NCBI RefSeq assembly: GCF_033568475.1
Contig: NC_133122.1
Coordinates: 185,523,449-185,587,448 of the forward strand
Direction: 5' to 3'
DNA from: Henckelia pumila
Taxonomy: Eukaryota; Streptophyta; Magnoliopsida; Lamiales; Gesneriaceae
DNA: 64,000 bases
Positions 1-10,948 of this stretch are shown piece after piece. The notes beneath the pieces were generated by a model, which was not told where the DNA came from, did not search any database, and saw only the letters and a list, made by a program, of their open reading frames with translations. Made by a program: the position numbers and the translations under genes. Within the stretch, counting starts at the first letter, position 1; each line of letters starts with the position of its first letter.

Positions 1-385
1 TTCGCAGGTGTTATAAACGATAGTTTAAATTGTCGTCGAATCAAACTTCATTGGCAAAAATAACACGTATTTAATTAATGAACCCATAAAACAAATAATT
101 AAGCGCTACACGCCATATATTTGAGGAATGCAGCGATGGACTGTTTTCTAAATTATAAGGAAATAAACACAATAACACAGCTTCTTTCACACTAAACAGT
201 TTTCCATTTTACAATTAAATATTTCTACTGCAGATTATGTTTTAACATCAAATCACGTGAGTTCAAAGGACCTTTAATGTGATGGAAAAGTACCAGTTCA
301 GCAAATTTTCTCACCGGAAGATCGATTGAACCCATAAAACAAATAAAGGGGATGCTTTCCGGTGAAGCGACTGTACTCTTGTTGA
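1..385. other. 3' flank of the stress-protein gene, no gene seen
   Basis: This stretch lies just past the stop codon of the minus-strand gene that ends at 386 and probably includes its 3' UTR. A 19-bp direct repeat (gaacccataaaacaaataa) occurs at 80-98 and 328-346. The bases around 50-66 resemble, in degenerate form, the last codons of exon 5 (gtgttacttttgccac), which suggests a small old duplication of the gene's end. A CACGTG (G-box core) lies near 254. No reading frame here has support. Confidence 0.5.
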
Positions 386-3133
386 TCATAGTGGCAAAAG
401 TAACACTGGGCAAGGAATGAACTCAACCAACAAATTTGCATCTATATGTTTGGAATGGATGGCCTCCATACTCATAACAACAAGATCCATGTTCATCTCA
501 TCAGCAATCTCTCCAAGAATAGCTGTAGGCTTTTTTCCTTCCCCAAGTCGCTCCAACAGCTTGAATTCTTGGTAGCCACCTGTGCATAAAATATAAACAA
601 CAATCAAGAACAGGCTCCCGAGATTGTAGTTTCTTGATAGCTGCACGCCTGCAATGTGCCGGAGTAGCTCGAGCATTTGTCTTAAAATTCATTTTATGCA
701 ACAAATGCAAGCACAGTTCGTACAAAATTGTGAGTGCAACCAAGGTTATCGGACCGAGAAAATACCGAATTTTCAGTATACTGAAGATTTCGGTACAATA
801 CGGTAAGGATGCCGAATTTTTGGGTACGGTAACGGTATGAAATTTGAAAATTCGGGTATATACCGGAATAACGACACAGCATATAAATATTTAAAAATAT
901 ATAACAATTTAAACAATAAATTTAAAAATTTAAAAAAATATAAAGTTTTTTTTGGTATAAAACGGTATTTATCGATACCGTACCGAAATCTCGGTATACC
1001 GTAAAATTTCGGTATAATCGGTATACTAATTATATGTACCGAAGTTTCAGTACACTAATGTTCGGTATAGTACCGTAATTTTCGGTACGGTATATGGTAT
1101 ACAGTACGGTATATCACCCTAAATGAAACTGGCAGGCAAAGATTTCATATTAACTAACACAAGCATCCAAAATGAAATAATTACTATCGAAAGCAATTTA
1201 GTGATCGTGGGTTCGATGAAACACGAAAAGGCATGTGTACTCTGACGTAGCACATGTTCTAATCGCCAACGTCCATTAGCAAGTACCAAACAATTTTAGT
1301 ATGTAGATCAAGATAACATTACTCGTTCACAAACCCACCTTCAGATAAATGCCATCGAATGCTGGCCAGCTGTGTATCATGTTCTGAGAGCGATTCCTTC
1401 TCCTTTTCATCAATAACTGCAAAGTACATAGAACTCTAGATTTCTAGAATCTTAGCGTATAATGTGCAAGTTTACCCTAGCTCAGGCTTGGATGAAAATT
1501 GAATATAAGAAATATGAAGGAAGAGTAAAGTTTATACCTATGACTGTTATCTCAGCCCCATATTTCTTTGCCAAAGCAGCAGTGGTAGCTGTGGCCTATC
1601 AAACAATAAAGAAATAAGAATGCACATTTGAAAAAAGGAAAAAGGAAAAGGAAGCCCCATTACTAACTTTGTAAATAGCTAATAGTATCATGATTTGTAC
1701 TCCGCAAGGACCGCAACGTAGCTTCTTAACAACCAAAGTTTTCCAACTGGGGGAATCATAAACATGACAGTGGCGAACCGGTATTTATTTGTTGTCAACA
1801 ATCAAAGATCTCTACTTGTTAAACTAGCTAGAAGAACATAAAACCAAGTAAAACTAAGTCATCTCAATAGGATACATGAAATGTGTGTACAATGTATAAC
1901 TAAGGGTAGCTGCTTGGCAAATAAACAGCCAATAGAACAATCATTTTAGTTGTTGAAAGCCAATAAGTGATGTTTTCCAATGTCCTCACCAGTCACTACC
2001 ATAAAATAGTGGAGTAAAAGCCCCAAGCAATATAACAGTACTGTGCTAAAACCCCTTCTAGCTTGCAAAACATAAACCAATAGAAAAACCTGCTTTGTAC
2101 CCTCAGAGAGGTAAGGGTTACGATCAATCACAGGCAGGAGCAACTGCTTGAACTCAGTAAAGGTATTTGCTTCGAGACTGGCTTCAGATTCCTCTGGTTT
2201 TGACTTTACTGGAAGAGAACATCAAATTTTTTTTTAGTGTGGTCGGATTACACATCAACAAAGCCAGATAATGAAGGTAACATACATGGTCGAATTTAAA
2301 TCCCTGAATGGCAACGGCAATATCATGAAAGAGATCACTCATCAGAGTTTGTGAAACAACTACAAAATACATTTTCCCACAGTGGAGTCTCTTATAACTT
2401 GTGGAAGGAAATCTGGCCTATACATTAGCTATTACTTACAAAAGTCTTGTTATTTCGTTAGCCAACAATTATTCATTTGCCATGTCAATGTTTTTATTTT
2501 GTTCAAATGGCATGACTACATACTCGCATTCTTGAACCACTATCAAGATTCCTATTTGGTCGAATTCAAATTAGGTTTTAGACTTACCCTGTTATAGCTA
2601 ATAAAACAAGGAAAACTTATTTTACATATAGGAGTGATTAAACACAGCAATGCTTCAACATGAAACTCAGACAATCAAGAATTTAACAGAAAACAAAAAG
2701 GTTACGAATTTACAAATACAATAATAAACCCGAGACACCGTCAGCATTCAATTCCCGAGCGGACCCAGGTAGGTTCTGGACTGGTTCGCGCTCACACAAG
2801 TTAAAAAATTCCAATTTTTTAGCATTTTTTTTCAAGAATTAATCTCCCCCTCGCACTCGAGCTCCCACTACATTTCTGGGTTGGACCTGGCATTCAGTAA
2901 GATCAATCACAGATAAAACCATAGTTCCATGATTTGAGAAATCACTTACCTTTGACAGAGGGCCCCAAAAACTTGGGAGAAAGTGAAATATTACGGAGTT
3001 TAAGCTTCCTGGAAGAAGCGGAAGACAGAACTATTGGAAGCAAACAAGTGGGTTGAAGGAAAAAGGGAGTGGAAGTGAAGAAGGTTTCGGTGTTTTCGAG
3101 ATGAAGTGGAAGCGGTAAGTGCGAGACGGCCAT
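386..3133 (-). CDS. Universal-stress-protein-like (adenine nucleotide alpha-hydrolase fold) protein, five exons
   Basis: I assembled join 3133-2950, 2208-2090, 1595-1538, 1416-1339 and 579-386 on the minus strand. Every intron is GT-AG, all phases agree, and the product is 210 residues. Residues 1-61 are Ser/Leu/Pro-rich with few acids, compatible with an organelle transit peptide. The rest follows the USP/alpha-hydrolase fold: a first strand near LLPVIDRNPY, helix ATATTAALAKKYGAEITVIVIDEKEKE, then a C-terminal Rossmann half (GEIADEMNMDLVVMSMEA and a final FIPCPVLLLPL strand). The ATG at 3133 was chosen because it opens the N-terminal block. An in-frame ATG farther up extends to 3244 but adds a hydrophobic stretch of doubtful value. 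Intron 4 holds a CGGTA-rich repeat. Such proteins usually bind a nucleotide; the exact role of this one is unknown. Confidence 0.85.
745..1125. repeat. CGGTA-rich inverted repeat (degenerate MITE) in intron 4
   Basis: About 380 bp inside the last intron are packed with cggtat, accgaa and ttcggt words on both strands, for example around 745-860 and 950-1110, separated by a central A/T-rich part. The words are mutually complementary, so the RNA could fold back strongly. The right end reads ...ggtatatcaccctaaa, resembling the complement of the TAGGGTGATA-type ends of plant hAT MITEs. The left end is degenerate and I cannot define a target-site duplication. It is intronic and does not touch the coding exons. 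Confidence 0.6.
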
Positions 3134-3665
3134 GGAATATGATTGGAGAACTTGTGAGTAAGCGAAGCTAAACCCTGATGGTGGTGGAGGAAGGAGGGTC
3201 AAAAGCGTAATGACTAATGAAGTGAGACACAAATGCCCCCTCACACTTCATTTCTACCTGTATAGCACACATTGTCTTATTAATTGAGTTTTCTTTTGCA
3301 CCAAAATTGATTAAATATTGAAAATACATATTTCTTTTTTAAAATTTTAATACGCACCTCAACTCTTAACATTTTATAGTAGTTATACGTTTAATCCTTA
3401 TCACGACGAGTTTGTTAAAAACGCGTTATTTTTGCGCTAAAATAACCAATTTTTATAATATTAAGATTATGATATGAAAATAATCTTCTATTATTGTAAT
3501 AATTTTTGTATCTACTCAAATACATCACCCACATCAAAATGCATAAATAGTACACTATAATGTGACTTCACAGTCTGACTGTAGCAGTGTATGAGAATCT
3601 TTATCCAAAGGTTATTGGCTTTGACTGGCCACTGGTATGCTTCTGCTCTGGCACTTATACTGGTG
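3134..3665. other. Upstream region of the stress-protein gene
   Basis: This is the promoter and 5' leader side of the minus-strand gene. The stretch 3134-3250 remains open in the reading frame. From about 3280 it becomes AT-rich intergenic DNA. I see no convincing TATA box or other gene. Confidence 0.4.
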
Positions 3666-3783
3666 GAGAACAGGCGAGGGCATCTTGACTGGTTCTCGAC
3701 TTGTTGAGAACAGGCGAGGGCATCTGACTGGTTCTCGATTGGTTGGGAACATGCGAGGGCATCTGGACTGGTACTCGACTGGT
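3666..3783. repeat. Three-copy tandem repeat, period 39-40 bp
   Basis: The unit gagaacaggcgagggcatct followed by (t)gactggttctcgactggtt starts at 3666, 3706 and 3745 with a few substitutions per copy. The third unit decays at about 3783, but ctggt words continue to 3815. No reading frame follows the period, so this looks like a non-coding minisatellite. Confidence 0.85.
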
Positions 3784-3848
3784 TATCTTCCTCTTTGACT
3801 GGTCTGCCCTTTGTTTAGTTGTTCAGTTCAGTTAATTGTTAGACAAGT

Positions 3849-4117
3849 TTGTCAACACCAAAACTTAGATACTTGATTATCCATGAACTAGACCCTTCTA
3901 CATTGCACTGGACGCTGAAACTACGACTCATTCGTTGTCACGATCTACTTTCGTATGGAAACAAGGACGCTCCCACATTGGAATGCAAATTTAATGATGT
4001 CGAGGTGTGTAATTTTTTTTTATATTTATCTGTAAATATATGAGTATATTTTACATTTTTCTCTAATTTTTTTAGGATTCACGCATACATAAAAAATCAA
4101 AGAACGTAAAGTGAATC
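3849..4117 (+). pseudogene. Fragment resembling a replication protein A (OB-fold) gene
   Basis: The frame from 3849 reads STPKLRYLIIHELDPSTLHW, then TLKLRLIRCHDLL... and LECKFNDVE. It is followed by a GT near 4004 and an AG before 4076, after which DSRIHKKSKNVK appears before a stop. This pattern (start of a DNA-binding OB fold, then D..RIH..) resembles the first OB fold of plant RPA70-like proteins often carried by Helitrons. Only one exon and a stub remain. About 230 bp downstream, 4328-4351 reads cgtacatcgagcatgagata then CTAGT, a decayed version of a plant Helitron 3' end. The fragment may therefore be cargo of an old Helitron. The family assignment is tentative. Confidence 0.4.
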
Positions 4118-4751
4118 CACTTCAAAGAATATCATCATTTTGCTATTAAAAACTTAATTGTTGAAGAAAATACATTAAAATATAAGACGACAACAAACAT
4201 ATATAATCAATTTTATAAACAAAACAAAATTGCGAGAATTTCAATTATATTTTTTCATCAAAGATGTTTGAATTCAAAAACTTTTAAAATTTGAAAAATG
4301 CAAATGTCACCAATAAAATAACATTTCGTACATCGAGCATGAGATACTAGTCTAAAAAAAATTCATAACTAGACATAGAAAAGGCCAAGACCACGTAGAT
4401 AGATTCGATGCTAAGTGGGAGATCTTATCCTCATATATTCCGGACCATTAGATTTGTAGTGGGCTACGTCTTTTTTTTGGTTGTTGGGTCTAGACCAAGT
4501 TAATGGCTTTCCTACATCGGAATTATTTTTCAAATATACGTGAAAAGAAACGTTAAAAGCAGACTTTTAAATTTCTTAGACTTACAAGAAATTATTATTA
4601 TTAAATTAAAGTAAAAAATGTGATAATTTTGTTAATTGGTGGCAAGCTGTTGTCTGCTTGTTTCATATGATACGTCTCGTTTAGCTGACGCGGACTCCAC
4701 ACCCAAACGCGTACCATACAATACAATACAAGTGTCCCCTCGCTCCATCTC
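4118..4751. other. AT-rich intergenic stretch and PADRE gene promoter
   Basis: Apart from the possible Helitron end at 4328-4351, no gene is seen. The last 150 bp form the promoter of the gene at 4828. Confidence 0.4.
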
Positions 4752-4758
4752 TATAAAT
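4752..4758 (+). promoter_or_regulatory. TATA box (TATAAAT) of the PADRE gene
   Basis: TATAAAT lies 76 bp upstream of the ATG at 4828, which puts transcription start near 4780-4790. A run of about 20 T lies at 4797-4816, so it would fall in the 5' leader. Confidence 0.65.
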
Positions 4759-4827
4759 TCCACCAAGAGTACCGTTCAACGTCTTCCAAGTAACTTTTTT
4801 TTTTTTTTTTTTTTTTGTCTCAATCAA

Positions 4828-5310
4828 ATGGGCTGCACACTGTCCACCCAAGGGGCCAAGACCTCCGCCGCCACGGCCACCAAGGTTATTTTCCCCGGCG
4901 GAGAAATCCACTGTTTCTACGAGCCACTCAAAGCGGCGGAGCTCATGCTCCAGCTACCCAACTTCTTCCTCGTTAGCGCCGCGTCTCTTCATACAGGAAA
5001 GAGAATCTCGGCTCTGAAAGCCGACGAGGACCTGGCAATGAACGAAGTTTACGTGCTTCTGCCGATGAAGCGGCTGAACTCGGCGGTGACGGCAGCGGAC
5101 ATGGCGGCGCTGTTCTTGGCCACGAATGGAATGGCGGAGGTCTCGCGGCCGGAGTTTGTCCAGATTGTGAGGGAGGATGAGAATTCGGAAGGTGCGGAAG
5201 ACTTTGAATTGAGATACAGATTGTGTAGGTGCCGGTCCCGGAAGCCTTCTCTGGAGACCATTGTTGAAGAGACGGTCAACTTGAGATTCATGTTGATGAT
5301 TGAAAATTGA
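4828..5310 (+). CDS. PADRE/DUF4228 domain protein with N-myristoylation-type start
   Basis: This single-exon gene encodes 160 residues. I start at 4828, not at the frame opening at 4636, because the upstream part runs through the TATA box and a poly-T tract. The N-terminus MGCTLS has Gly2 and Cys3, the usual dual acylation (myristate plus palmitate) signal. The core matches the plant DUF4228 pattern: KVIFPGGEIHCFYEPLKAAELMLQLPNFFLVSAASL, then a DEDLAMNEVYVLLPMKRLNSAVTAADMAALF block (the common LLP/RL motif). The C-terminus ends in an arginine-rich CRCRSRKPSLETIVEE segment. The family is widespread in plants and often responds to pathogens and abiotic stress, probably at membranes. Its biochemical function is unknown. 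Confidence 0.9.
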   Translation: MGCTLSTQGAKTSAATATKVIFPGGEIHCFYEPLKAAELMLQLPNFFLVSAASLHTGKRISALKADEDLAMNEVYVLLPMKRLNSAVTAADMAALFLATNGMAEVSRPEFVQIVREDENSEGAEDFELRYRLCRCRSRKPSLETIVEETVNLRFMLMIEN

Positions 5311-5515
5311 TGCCTGCCCAATTTTTGGGCTGGGAGGGAAATCTTGTGTAATATATTTTACTGGTTGAATTTAAATTTTTTTTTTAAAAAAAAATTATGT
5401 TTGTATGATCTATTTATTTTAGTTGAAAAAAGAGTCGTCGGTCAAGATGATTTAGCTATTTAAGTGGTTGAAAACAACATTATTTCGAATATAGATGAAA
5501 TTTTGTGGAGTATCT

Positions 5516-5639
5516 CTCTTGTGAGACGGTCACACAGGTTAACCTTATTAATATTTACAATAAAAAATATAATTTTCATGGGTGATCCAATTAAGAGATC
5601 CGTCTTATAAAATTGACCCATGAGACTATCTCACAAGAG
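5516..5639. mobile_element. Small MITE with CTCTTGTGAGA terminal inverted repeats
   Basis: The left end ctcttgtgagacggtc and the right end gactatctcacaagag are inverted repeats around about 95 bp of AT-rich sequence. Inner arms also pair (catgggt... with ...acccatg). No transposase is present. The element lies about 200 bp past the PADRE stop codon. Confidence 0.75.
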
Positions 5640-5921
5640 TTTTTGTGAATTTTGTGATAGAAAATTGTATGTATGATGATATGATTATTAATGTAGCCAA
5701 AAAATTGATATTATTCGATTGGAGAAAGTCTGGATAATTTGTGGAGTTCTGGGTAGCTGAATTAATACTCGAACAGTTCCAAAGAAAGAATTTTGTGGAC
5801 TGTTACCTGCATCACAAAGCAAAGTGAATGACGTCGGGGTTTGTCCGGCGAAAACGCTCCGACACTCAAGTCAATATTTGACCAATAAAAGTTCTAGAGA
5901 ACTAGAGCATGTGATTATAGA

Positions 5922-7678
5922 TGAGTTATTTGCACCAATCACCCCTATGAAATATTGAAAATGCAAACTTCTCCCCTGTGAAATTTTAATAGGCATCTTC
6001 AACCCTGACCTTTTAAAAAATTAGCACACTTGCCCCTTCAGATGAGTGATTGTTGCGCACGCGCCCCTCATGTGACTGGGCAAAAATTTTGATATTTTTT
6101 TGCACCAAATACCCTTGTAAAATATTAAAAATGCATATTTGACCCCTGTAAAAATAATTTTTAAATCTATTCAACTCATAATACATAATTTTTATTAAAA
6201 TCTAATTATAAAATATTTATCAAACATTTTTTGTTTTATTACTTTTATTTTAAATTTTAATTTTATTATGATTATATAATTGTTTTCTAAAAAATATTAT
6301 TATTTTATCTTGTTATCATCTTACTATCTTACTATATTATTAAAGTAGAGACCATCTAATTAACAAACTTTCAATTAATTTGTGAAACTTGATTTGGAAT
6401 TACCATTATCTCCTAACTTAATTTTCAATAAAACCAAAATTATTGGGCAAAATAGTCATTTTATATGGTTTCCTTTTTTTTAGCCATTAAAAGCTCACTT
6501 TGTGCCCTTTGATATTATTTTATTTACAAATATGACTCTCACTTTGTAAGATATATATATTTTTGTGAATATTTGTTTAGAAAAACTTTATATTTTTATT
6601 ATTTTTTAATTTTAAAATTTTTATTTATTGTCTTTTTTTAAAAAAAACAAAATGTATGAGCACGCAACGCGTGCAGCGGAATACTAGTATTTTATTAAAC
6701 TTTTTTTTTTGTTTCCAACTTCTCCATTAAAAATGCATTCATAAACGAGATTTAAATACCTAAAAGTACCAAAATATTAAATCAAAATGATAAGTGAATG
6801 ATAAGTACCAAAAAATTTTAATTTTATTTATTTCTATTTTTAATTTTTAATTTTCAATTTATAATTTATAATTAATTTATTTTTTAAAAAAATTATTACT
6901 TTATCTTGTTATCATTATTTTATCAAATTACTTCGTGCTTTCAACTTCTCCATTAAACATGATTCATAAATAAGAATTTAAATATCTAAAAATACAAAAA
7001 ATATTGAACCAAATTATAAGTTCCTAAATGTTACTTTTTCGATTTAGAATTATATAAGCATGTTATTTTTATTATTATTTATTACAAATTATGCAATGCA
7101 TATTCTCAAAAAATTTAAATTTTGGTTCAATAATATATAGTCCTAAATCAAAAAAACAATATGTTTGAACTTATCAGTTTAGTTCAATATTTTGGTACTT
7201 GAAATTATTTAAATACTTGTTTATGAATGCATGTTTAAGGGAAAAGTTGAAAATACGAAATGAATTTAATAAAATAATGATAACAGGATAAAGTAATAAT
7301 ATTTTTTAGAAAATAATTAATTAATGATAATACATTTAAAATAAAAAATAAAAATTAATATAACAAAAAATGTTTTCTAAATATTTATAATTGATTTTTA
7401 TTAAAAATTGTGTATTATGGATTGAATAGATTTAAAAATTATTTTCATAGGGGTCAAATATGCATATTTAATATTTCACAAGGGTATTTGGTGCAAAAAA
7501 AAAATATCAAAATCTTTGCTCAATCTCATGAGGGGCGCGTGCGCAACAATCACTCATCTGAAGGGGCGAGTGTGCTAATTTTTTAAAAGGTCAGGGTTGA
7601 AGATGCCTATTAAAATTTCACAGGGGAGAGACGTGCACATTTTCAATATTTCACAGGGGTGGTTGGTGCAAATAACTC
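5922..7678. mobile_element. Fold-back DNA transposon (Mutator-like, non-autonomous) with 9-bp TSD
   Basis: Both ends carry GAGTTATTTGCACCAA as an inverted repeat (5923 onward; complement ending at 7678). They are flanked by the 9-bp direct repeat GATTATAGA at 5913-5921 and 7679-7687. The arms stay complementary for several hundred bases, for example the block cgcgcccctcat / atgaggggcgcg near 6060 and 7535, down to a centre near 7070-7100. The left arm also contains a partial direct duplication (ttatcttgttatcat ... cttctccatt near 6310/6710 and 6900-6950) and an inserted Helitron. A 9-bp TSD with long inverted arms fits MULE/fold-back elements. No transposase frame is present, so it would need a trans-acting enzyme. 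Confidence 0.85.
6327..6688 (+). mobile_element. Non-autonomous Helitron nested in the fold-back element
   Basis: It starts with TCTTACTATATTATTAAAG and ends with a hairpin (GCACGC-AAC-GCGTGC), a 10-bp spacer and CTAGT, the CTRRT end of plant Helitrons. Comparison with the other arm and with the internal repeat near 6900 shows the fold-back element is interrupted here. It has no coding capacity. Confidence 0.8.
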
Positions 7679-7687
7679 GATTATAGA

Positions 7688-8601
7688 GTATATACCTTAA
7701 AAATGAGAACACTTTGAGCTATTTATAGATATTCAGAAAGTTTCATGGGTTTGAGCCTCTTATGAGCATTTAAGAGTTTATGGGTCTTGATAAAGTGTCC
7801 AAATAAGGAGCTAAATAATATAGGACCTAAATGGATTGAGCTACCAGGCTTGGGTCCGAGATAAAGTCAAATTGAGTCATAACCCATCATAAGCTCCCCA
7901 CTCTCGTGCATGTCGCGTTAGCGAGATGGTTGAGAGTAGGAGTTTCCGCAGTAATCTGTTTGGAGACTTGTAGCATAAGTTAGATAACTTGGTTCCAAAA
8001 GATAGTAAAATTGGGTCGTAACCCTCATAAGTCCCTCCACTCATGGTCACATCGCGTTTTTCGGGATGACTGAGAGTATGAGTTTTCGAAATAATTTTTT
8101 GAAATATTTGCAGTAGGAATGTGGTGCAATTGATTTGAAGATAGTAAGAATCAAAGTCCTTCTAGAATTATGATTGTAAAATCTTAGCATAACTCTGGCT
8201 GGAATCACCATTATAAATTCAACACCAAATTTTTTTGATCACAAACTATTAATTCAAAGGTGATTCTGTATTTTTTGTTTCAGTATTCGCGTGTCGAAAA
8301 TTAATTGACCAAAGAGAGTCATATTAATCCACATGGCAGGTACAAATCAAATCTTCCTTCACGTGCCTTGAATTTTGGTAGTGTGTGAAAAGTTTTTCTC
8401 AATCCTAAGAGACTATCGTACATGAAATATGTGTATATATCCAGGCATATGCATCTATCATGTGTATCTTTATGTGTCTATTTTCTCCACCATCTCCATG
8501 GACATTTGTCCCATCATCCGCCGACTACAAGAGGGACGGCGGCGAGAGGGGAACGACGAGCAGCAAGGATCCACGACTGATGGTGAGGGTCGAGCAAATC
8601 T
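7688..8601. other. Intergenic stretch, no gene seen
   Basis: Apart from the two-copy repeat at 7866-8115, I see only AT-rich sequence and short unsupported frames. Confidence 0.4.
7866..8115. repeat. Two diverged tandem copies of a ~140-bp unit
   Basis: The blocks beginning gtcaaattgagtcataaccc (7866) and gtaaaattgggtcgtaaccc (8007) align over about 110 bp. Both include the shared words cactc, tcgcgtt, gag(a)tg..tgagagta and gag/tttccg. Substitutions and small gaps separate them. No frame is conserved. Confidence 0.6.
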
Positions 8602-8938
8602 TGTAGTGACCTAGCCTAGAATCACTAACTAGCAAATCTTAAGCTTTCAATTAACTTAAATACAATAATTAAATAAAACATTGGAAACTTAAACATTCAA
8701 TCTCAACTACTACCGGTAGAACAACTGGTTCCCAAAATAAAATACTAAGATTATTTTACAACCCCATCGAAAACATAATACTAAAAATCTCATAATATAG
8801 AAAACCTGTTAAAGTACAATCCTCCCTGCTGCTCACTGATCGCTACCACCCGGTCCGTCCAAACTAAGTCCTGCCCCGTAGAATGGGGTGTCCAGAGCCA
8901 AAAACCATCGACGTGAGCATAAAATCCCAGTATAGAAG
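8602..8938 (-). mobile_element. Partial gypsy LTR (antisense), cut by the next element
   Basis: It begins TGTAGTGACCTAGCC, the complement of the ...GGTCACTACA 3' ends of the LTRs at 47762 and 56068. The part tgccccgtagaatggggtgtcc near 8872 resembles ccccgtggaatggggtgtcc at 58568. The rest of the LTR is missing because the element at 8939 begins here. Confidence 0.65.
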
Positions 8939-10618
8939 TGTAATGCCCGAGATTATTTAATTTCAATGCGAGAATATTTAATTTGGGAATATTTAGAGTT
9001 TAGAATTAAATTCTAATATTCTTAAATTATTTAGGATTGAAATTGAATTAAAAAGATTGTCCGGGGACTGATTTTCAAATAGCTAAAAGTTCAGGGACTA
9101 AACTGTAAATATGCTAAGATATATCAAATAACCCACTTGTTCTTCTCCATTTACACGTGACTTCATCAGAAAAGGAAGAAGAAGTTCAGAACCTTGAAGA
9201 CGCCATTTTCACCACTTTGAAGCTCAAGTTTTTCTTGATTCAGTCGTCAGAATTTCGAGATAAATATATATCTGTGATCACCGCTCTCAGAGCTACGTTT
9301 TGCCTTGTATTGAAGTATTTGAATTCGGGAATCCGGAATTGAGTCGGCAAAGAATTCAAGAAGGTTTGAAGCCATTTGCCTTTGGAAGTTTGGATTAAGA
9401 ACTTGAGCAGATTATGATATGAATTCATTGATGTATTTTCAGATTTGAAGTACTTTCAGAATCAAGACTGCAAGGTATAAATGACATCATATCCAGATGG
9501 GATAGAACACTCGAGATAGATATGATTCTCGAATATTCCCTTGTAAATCACATACTTGTTTGCTTATATGTCTTTATGTGATTTTGATGATTGTATTGCT
9601 TGACTTGATTACTTTATTTGATTGTTCAAGATGTTTTACGATATTTAATGCATACATATTATGTTGCATTCATCTTGAACTTCAGCCTCAAAAGCATAGA
9701 GATCTGAATGTTCTAGAGTGCAGATGACGTTTGGAGGGCTATAGTTGAGTGACACGGAATTTAGATTTACTTCCAGAGCTAGATGACTCACTATAGTTGC
9801 ACCAAAGTCAGGGGAAATAAGATACTTGACGTCACCTCGATTGGGTGAGTTAGTGATTGGTTGAGAATTTTATTCCCCGGGATCCCAAGAACCGAGATTC
9901 TATTGTTATCAGATTTGATAGCCCCCTTTTGAAACATTCATTGCATTCATGTTTATTATATTGCATGTTTTGTTATTTATACTGGGATTTTATTCTCACC
10001 GGAGTTATCCGGCTATTGCTATGTTTTGTATGTGTGCATGGCAATAGGTGGGGCAGGAGCTGGTCAAACTTGACATGGATAACTCGAGATAGAGTCTTAG
10101 CATGTGTGGACTCGGGTTTTAGACATGTTAGAAAAGAGACAAGAATCTTTAAATATATGTTGTCACGCACTTGTATGAGTCTAGTGTGGATGTAACTTGG
10201 TTACTTGTAGAAACTTATGAACTTGATAGTTATATAAAGATGCTGAGTTTCTTGTTCACAAGTATGGTAGACCTTATGAATTATCCTAGCATTGATTTGA
10301 ATTTTTAGGATGTTTTTACTCAGATTTATATCAAGAATCATCAAGTGAACAGCCAAGAACAAATTCTGAAGTTTTCGTGCAGACCATGGCTTGCTCGAGC
10401 GGCATGTTTTCATCGCTCGAGCGAGGCCAAGGGTGGTTGGCAACCCGAGCATTGCTTGCTCGATCGGTGAAATATTATCGATCGAGCGATCTTCATTTTT
10501 AAAAAAATAAAAATTTGGGGTTATTTTCCTTCCATGCTTGGTTGATGTTTATGATTTAAGTATATTGAACTTCTGATTGCCCCATAAGATGCGATTAGCA
10601 CCCGAGGTCCCCACAACA
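8939..10618 (+). repeat. 5' LTR of the first gypsy element (1.68 kb)
   Basis: The LTR runs from TGTAATGCCCGAG to CCCCACAACA and is followed two bases later by the PBS. Near 10388-10492 it carries CpG-rich inverted motifs (GCTCGAGCG in both directions; CTCGATCG...CGATCGAG). The short open frames inside, such as 9857-10195, show no family resemblance. Confidence 0.85.
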
Positions 10619-10620
10619 GG

Positions 10621-10632
10621 TGGTATCAGAGC
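10621..10632 (+). promoter_or_regulatory. Primer-binding site, initiator tRNA-Met
   Basis: TGGTATCAGAGC complements the 3' end of plant initiator tRNA-Met and lies 2 bp past the LTR. Confidence 0.9.
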
Positions 10633-10948
10633 ATAGGTTCTGGACTGAGAGAGAAGTTAATGAGTGGGGTAGATTGAGTCTGTGTGATTGATTTATATTG
10701 CATGAGATTACATGATGTATCTGATTATGTGCATTGTACGTGAGCATGCTTTATTATTGCAAGAATTATGTGATTGCATAATTATGTGCTTTCATTGCTA
10801 CTGCATGCTCTATGTGCAATATTATTCTGGATTATCCTTGATCAAAACCTGAATTCTCATGAGAACGCATGAGAATGCTAATCAGAGAAGGATGGAATAA
10901 ATTGCAGAATATGATATTGTTATGCACTAATCTGTTTGAAAATCAGAT

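Noticed and set aside
2382-2597. 71-residue frame in the stress-protein intron
   Set aside because: It lies within intron 1 on the opposite strand and has no recognisable content.
4636-4827. N-terminal extension of the PADRE protein
   Set aside because: It would translate the TATA box region and a poly-T tract; the MGC start at 4828 fits the family.
9857-10195. 112-residue open frame in the first LTR
   Set aside because: No domain; it lies between LTR ends and lacks a counterpart elsewhere.
10621-10632. tRNA gene at the TGGTATCAGAGC sites
   Set aside because: These are primer-binding sites complementary to a tRNA end. No cloverleaf is present.
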